In this document: piece after piece, positions 25,316 to 27,086 of the stretch | How positions within the stretch are numbered: the stretch's first letter is position 1 | Layout: each line of letters starts with the position of its first letter | From: a virus | IMG/VR virus record: IMGVR_UViG_3300034198_004250 | Coordinates: 1-27,086 of that record | Strand: one strand, 5' to 3' | DNA: 27,086 bases | Notes under the pieces: generated by a model | The model's input: the letters and a program-made list of their open reading frames with translations, nothing else | What the model was told of the DNA's origin: nothing | Databases searched by the model: none | Made by a program: the position numbers and the translations under genes

Positions 25316-26617
25316 TCACATCCAGGGATTCAAAATCGCGTCTGACAGTACTTCTTCCAAAGGAAACTCGATGACTCGTCTAGAATTGTACTCTAGGACG
25401 TCTCTGTTCTCACGAACTATAGCCATGACGTCACTGTGAAGATTCTTATATCTCTTGATATTAGAAGCGATGATCTCCTGGCGATCGACGAAATGATCTT
25501 TGTCGTCATAACTCTCGTCGAACAGATAGTTAAACGTCTTGAATCCCCAGCGTCTAAGGACGCGAAGACAGCCTGGACCGCCGTTCATCAGAAACGGCCG
25601 CCCAAATAATAGACTCTTAATGGCCTTCTCTGTCACCACCGCCATGTCTACTACCGGCTCAGTCACGTCATAGCGAGTGGCGGTCTCTTGAATAAGATCG
25701 AAACAGGAAGACGACATCGCGTCGAACGGAATGTCACCGCCGATGCCGTGATAGATGCCCGGAGTCAAATCATCTGGCAGAGAGTCTACTTCCATGAACG
25801 GCATGAAACCCTGATTCATGTCGTTTACTACCAGCTTGGCATACTCACTTGGGTTAGCCGCCACTGCTTCGGGACTCTGCGGCCGAACGATTAGATTAGA
25901 GACGTAGCCGTCGTCTAGTAGATCCAGAGCTCGCAAGCCGTGCATCATGGTCAGACGATGATACTTCGGATCACGTGTCAATGCCATGTATAGCTTCTTC
26001 TTATCTTTATTCAGATAGTCATTAACTATCTCGGCCACATTAAGTTGCACGCCCTTGGCAAGAAACTTCTTAGACAATTCTTCCCGCGAGAAGACGGTAA
26101 GAAGTGGGCTGTTGACAAACCGAGCGTCGGCGCCAAAGGCACGTCGCAGCGCAAACTTCAATCTAGGTTCCAGCTCGGCGCACATGGCGAAGTAGATAGG
26201 AATCTGTGGAAACGCATGAGCGTCTCTAATAAGACGTACCCACGCCAGATAACTACCGAAGTAGCTCAGGTTTAGATTCGGATACATCTCGAAGTCTTGG
26301 CAGAAATAGAATCCTACTTTGTTTTCTGCGAAGCGTCGAAGTGTGTCTTTATCCAGTAAGAAGAAGAACTGCTGCGCAGTGCAGTGCCAGTCGTTCATGG
26401 GAATGAAATACAAGTAACACTTGTTGGGATCGAAAGACTCGATCTCGTGGAGAGCGGCAAACTTAATCTTGTTTCCGGTGAACTTCTGGTAGTACTCTTT
26501 GTTCTTATCAAAGAGATTGGGCTGCCAGTTTTTCGAGATGGCCTTTAGACGATCTGCTGCGGTGATGATGTTTCCCTGCTCATCAAACCCGTCTACGATG
26601 AATACGATATCAGTCAT
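25316..26617 (-). CDS. Glycosyltransferase-like protein
   Basis: This 433-residue protein has a C-terminal part, TEKAIKSLLFGRPFLMNGGP, then WGFKTFNYLFDESYD. I recognise this pattern from putative glycosyltransferases (fucosyltransferase-type C-terminal domains) in marine T4-like phages: an EK followed by a nucleotide-sugar binding loop. The N-terminal half (MTDIVFIVDGFDEQG...) has no motif I can name. It could decorate phage DNA, virion proteins or host surface. Its ATG overlaps the upstream small gene's stop (ATGA). No signal peptide or membrane segment. Confidence 0.6.
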   Translation of the reverse strand: MTDIVFIVDGFDEQGNIITAADRLKAISKNWQPNLFDKNKEYYQKFTGNKIKFAALHEIESFDPNKCYLYFIPMNDWHCTAQQFFFLLDKDTLRRFAENKVGFYFCQDFEMYPNLNLSYFGSYLAWVRLIRDAHAFPQIPIYFAMCAELEPRLKFALRRAFGADARFVNSPLLTVFSREELSKKFLAKGVQLNVAEIVNDYLNKDKKKLYMALTRDPKYHRLTMMHGLRALDLLDDGYVSNLIVRPQSPEAVAANPSEYAKLVVNDMNQGFMPFMEVDSLPDDLTPGIYHGIGGDIPFDAMSSSCFDLIQETATRYDVTEPVVDMAVVTEKAIKSLLFGRPFLMNGGPGCLRVLRRWGFKTFNYLFDESYDDKDHFVDRQEIIASNIKRYKNLHSDVMAIVRENRDVLEYNSRRVIEFPLEEVLSDAILNPWM

Positions 26618-26784
26618 TGTTTTTCAAGCTCTACCACAAGCCGCATACCGGGCTTCATATTCTCGATCACACAGTCGCCGTCATCGAGATAGTTAAAGAA
26701 TAGTACTCGGCCGTCTACTTCTCCGCGAACGACGATACGCTCGCCGGTATCGCCCACGTTCTTGATCATCGTCGGTATCTTCAC
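26614..26784 (-). CDS. Small protein of unknown function (GTG start)
   Basis: This 56-residue protein is read from GTG 26784, which has GGAGG four bases upstream; the in-frame ATG five codons later has no ribosome binding site. The sequence includes GDTGERIVVRGEVDGRVLFF and NYLDDGDCVIENMKPGM, suggesting a small beta barrel. The stop overlaps the start of the glycosyltransferase-like gene, so the two are coupled. Confidence 0.65.
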   Translation of the reverse strand: MKIPTMIKNVGDTGERIVVRGEVDGRVLFFNYLDDGDCVIENMKPGMRLVVELEKQ

Positions 26785-26800
26785 GTATCCTCCATAATAA

Positions 26801-27064
26801 CTACGGAGTATTTATCCCAAAAATATGAAGATAGTCTCGAATGACTTTGATAGATGACGAGTAGAAGAACCAGTTTCCAAACTGAGTCCTCATGCGGCTG
26901 GGAATCACATCCATTCCCATAGCGTACTCGAAGTTCCAGTCGTTCAGAGTACGAACGAAGATCCCGTCGGGGCAACAGTAGAAGGTAGTCACGTCTTCCT
27001 TCCACGGGATGTCGTGCTGTTCCAGAAGAATAGTCGTACAGTTATCGTGTACGAACTTTGTCAT
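26801..27064 (-). CDS. Unknown protein, possibly continuing past the right edge
   Basis: From ATG 27064 the product is 87 residues: MTKFVHDNCTTILLEQHDIP, later TTFYCCPDGIFVRTLNDWNF. No ribosome binding site precedes this ATG and the frame stays open to the window end (adding CHTDDC before it), so the true start may be outside. It has several Cys and many aromatics but no recognisable domain. GATAAATA near its 3' end is a late-promoter-like sequence for the next small gene. Confidence 0.55.
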   Translation of the reverse strand: MTKFVHDNCTTILLEQHDIPWKEDVTTFYCCPDGIFVRTLNDWNFEYAMGMDVIPSRMRTQFGNWFFYSSSIKVIRDYLHIFGINTP

Positions 27065-27086
27065 ACAGTCGTCGGTATGACACAGA

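Overview
This window is part of a T4-superfamily myovirus genome that infects a Gram-negative host. It encodes UvsX recombinase, gp41-type helicase, a family B DNA polymerase, a gp61-type primase (cut by the left edge), Hsp20, dCMP deaminase, and marine/rhizobial T4-like virion proteins. Early promoters are sigma70-like and late promoters are TATAAATA. A two-gene spanin system and a porin-like barrel with a signal peptide both imply an outer membrane. The flavour is the cyanophage/rhizophage/pelagiphage side of the T4 group rather than coliphage T4; the host species cannot be read from the sequence. Almost everything is on the minus strand, so transcription runs from high to low coordinates.

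Region by region, in transcription order. (1) 27086-25316: an unknown gene, a small protein and a glycosyltransferase-like protein. (2) 25306-20198: a long early unit that starts with an outer-membrane beta-barrel protein and continues into a dense tRNA array. The array also holds tiny membrane proteins, two HNH endonucleases, a truncated tRNA-Leu and dCMP deaminase. With an outlying tRNA-Gln at 17.7 kb I count 23 intact tRNA-like genes; Lys, Gly and Tyr are absent. Several tRNAs have abnormal anticodon or T loops. (3) 20176-16022: two small genes, then lysis genes (GH19 endolysin, holin), a GNAT acetyltransferase, an opposite-strand spanin pair, Hsp20 and a small DUF3563-like protein. (4) 15992-10567: DNA polymerase, a small acidic protein, UvsX, helicase and a small protein. 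(5) 10566-10418: a short isolated late transcription unit with no convincing gene, closed by a strong terminator. (6) 10411-1287: a tightly coupled late operon. It holds an AT-rich unknown gene, a HAD phosphatase, a ligase-like nucleotidyltransferase, an adenylyl/cytidylyltransferase, virion proteins, a Dps-like ferritin and a mosaic Asp/Lys-rich protein with an EF-hand. (7) 1285-1: small genes and primase.

Two promoter classes divide the map. Eight sites fit TnTACA-N17-TATAAT with exactly 17 bp spacing and lie before replication, tRNA, porin and heat-shock genes. TATAAATA sites lie before structural, lysis and homing-endonuclease genes. The most interesting idea is that five unrelated proteins in the late operon share an N-terminus resembling the T4 capsid-targeting sequence, ending in or near a gp21-type cleavage site. 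A phosphatase, a ligase-like enzyme and a nucleotidyltransferase are among them. They may be packaged in the head and injected with the DNA, alongside a Dps-like protein and a multi-site polyprotein.
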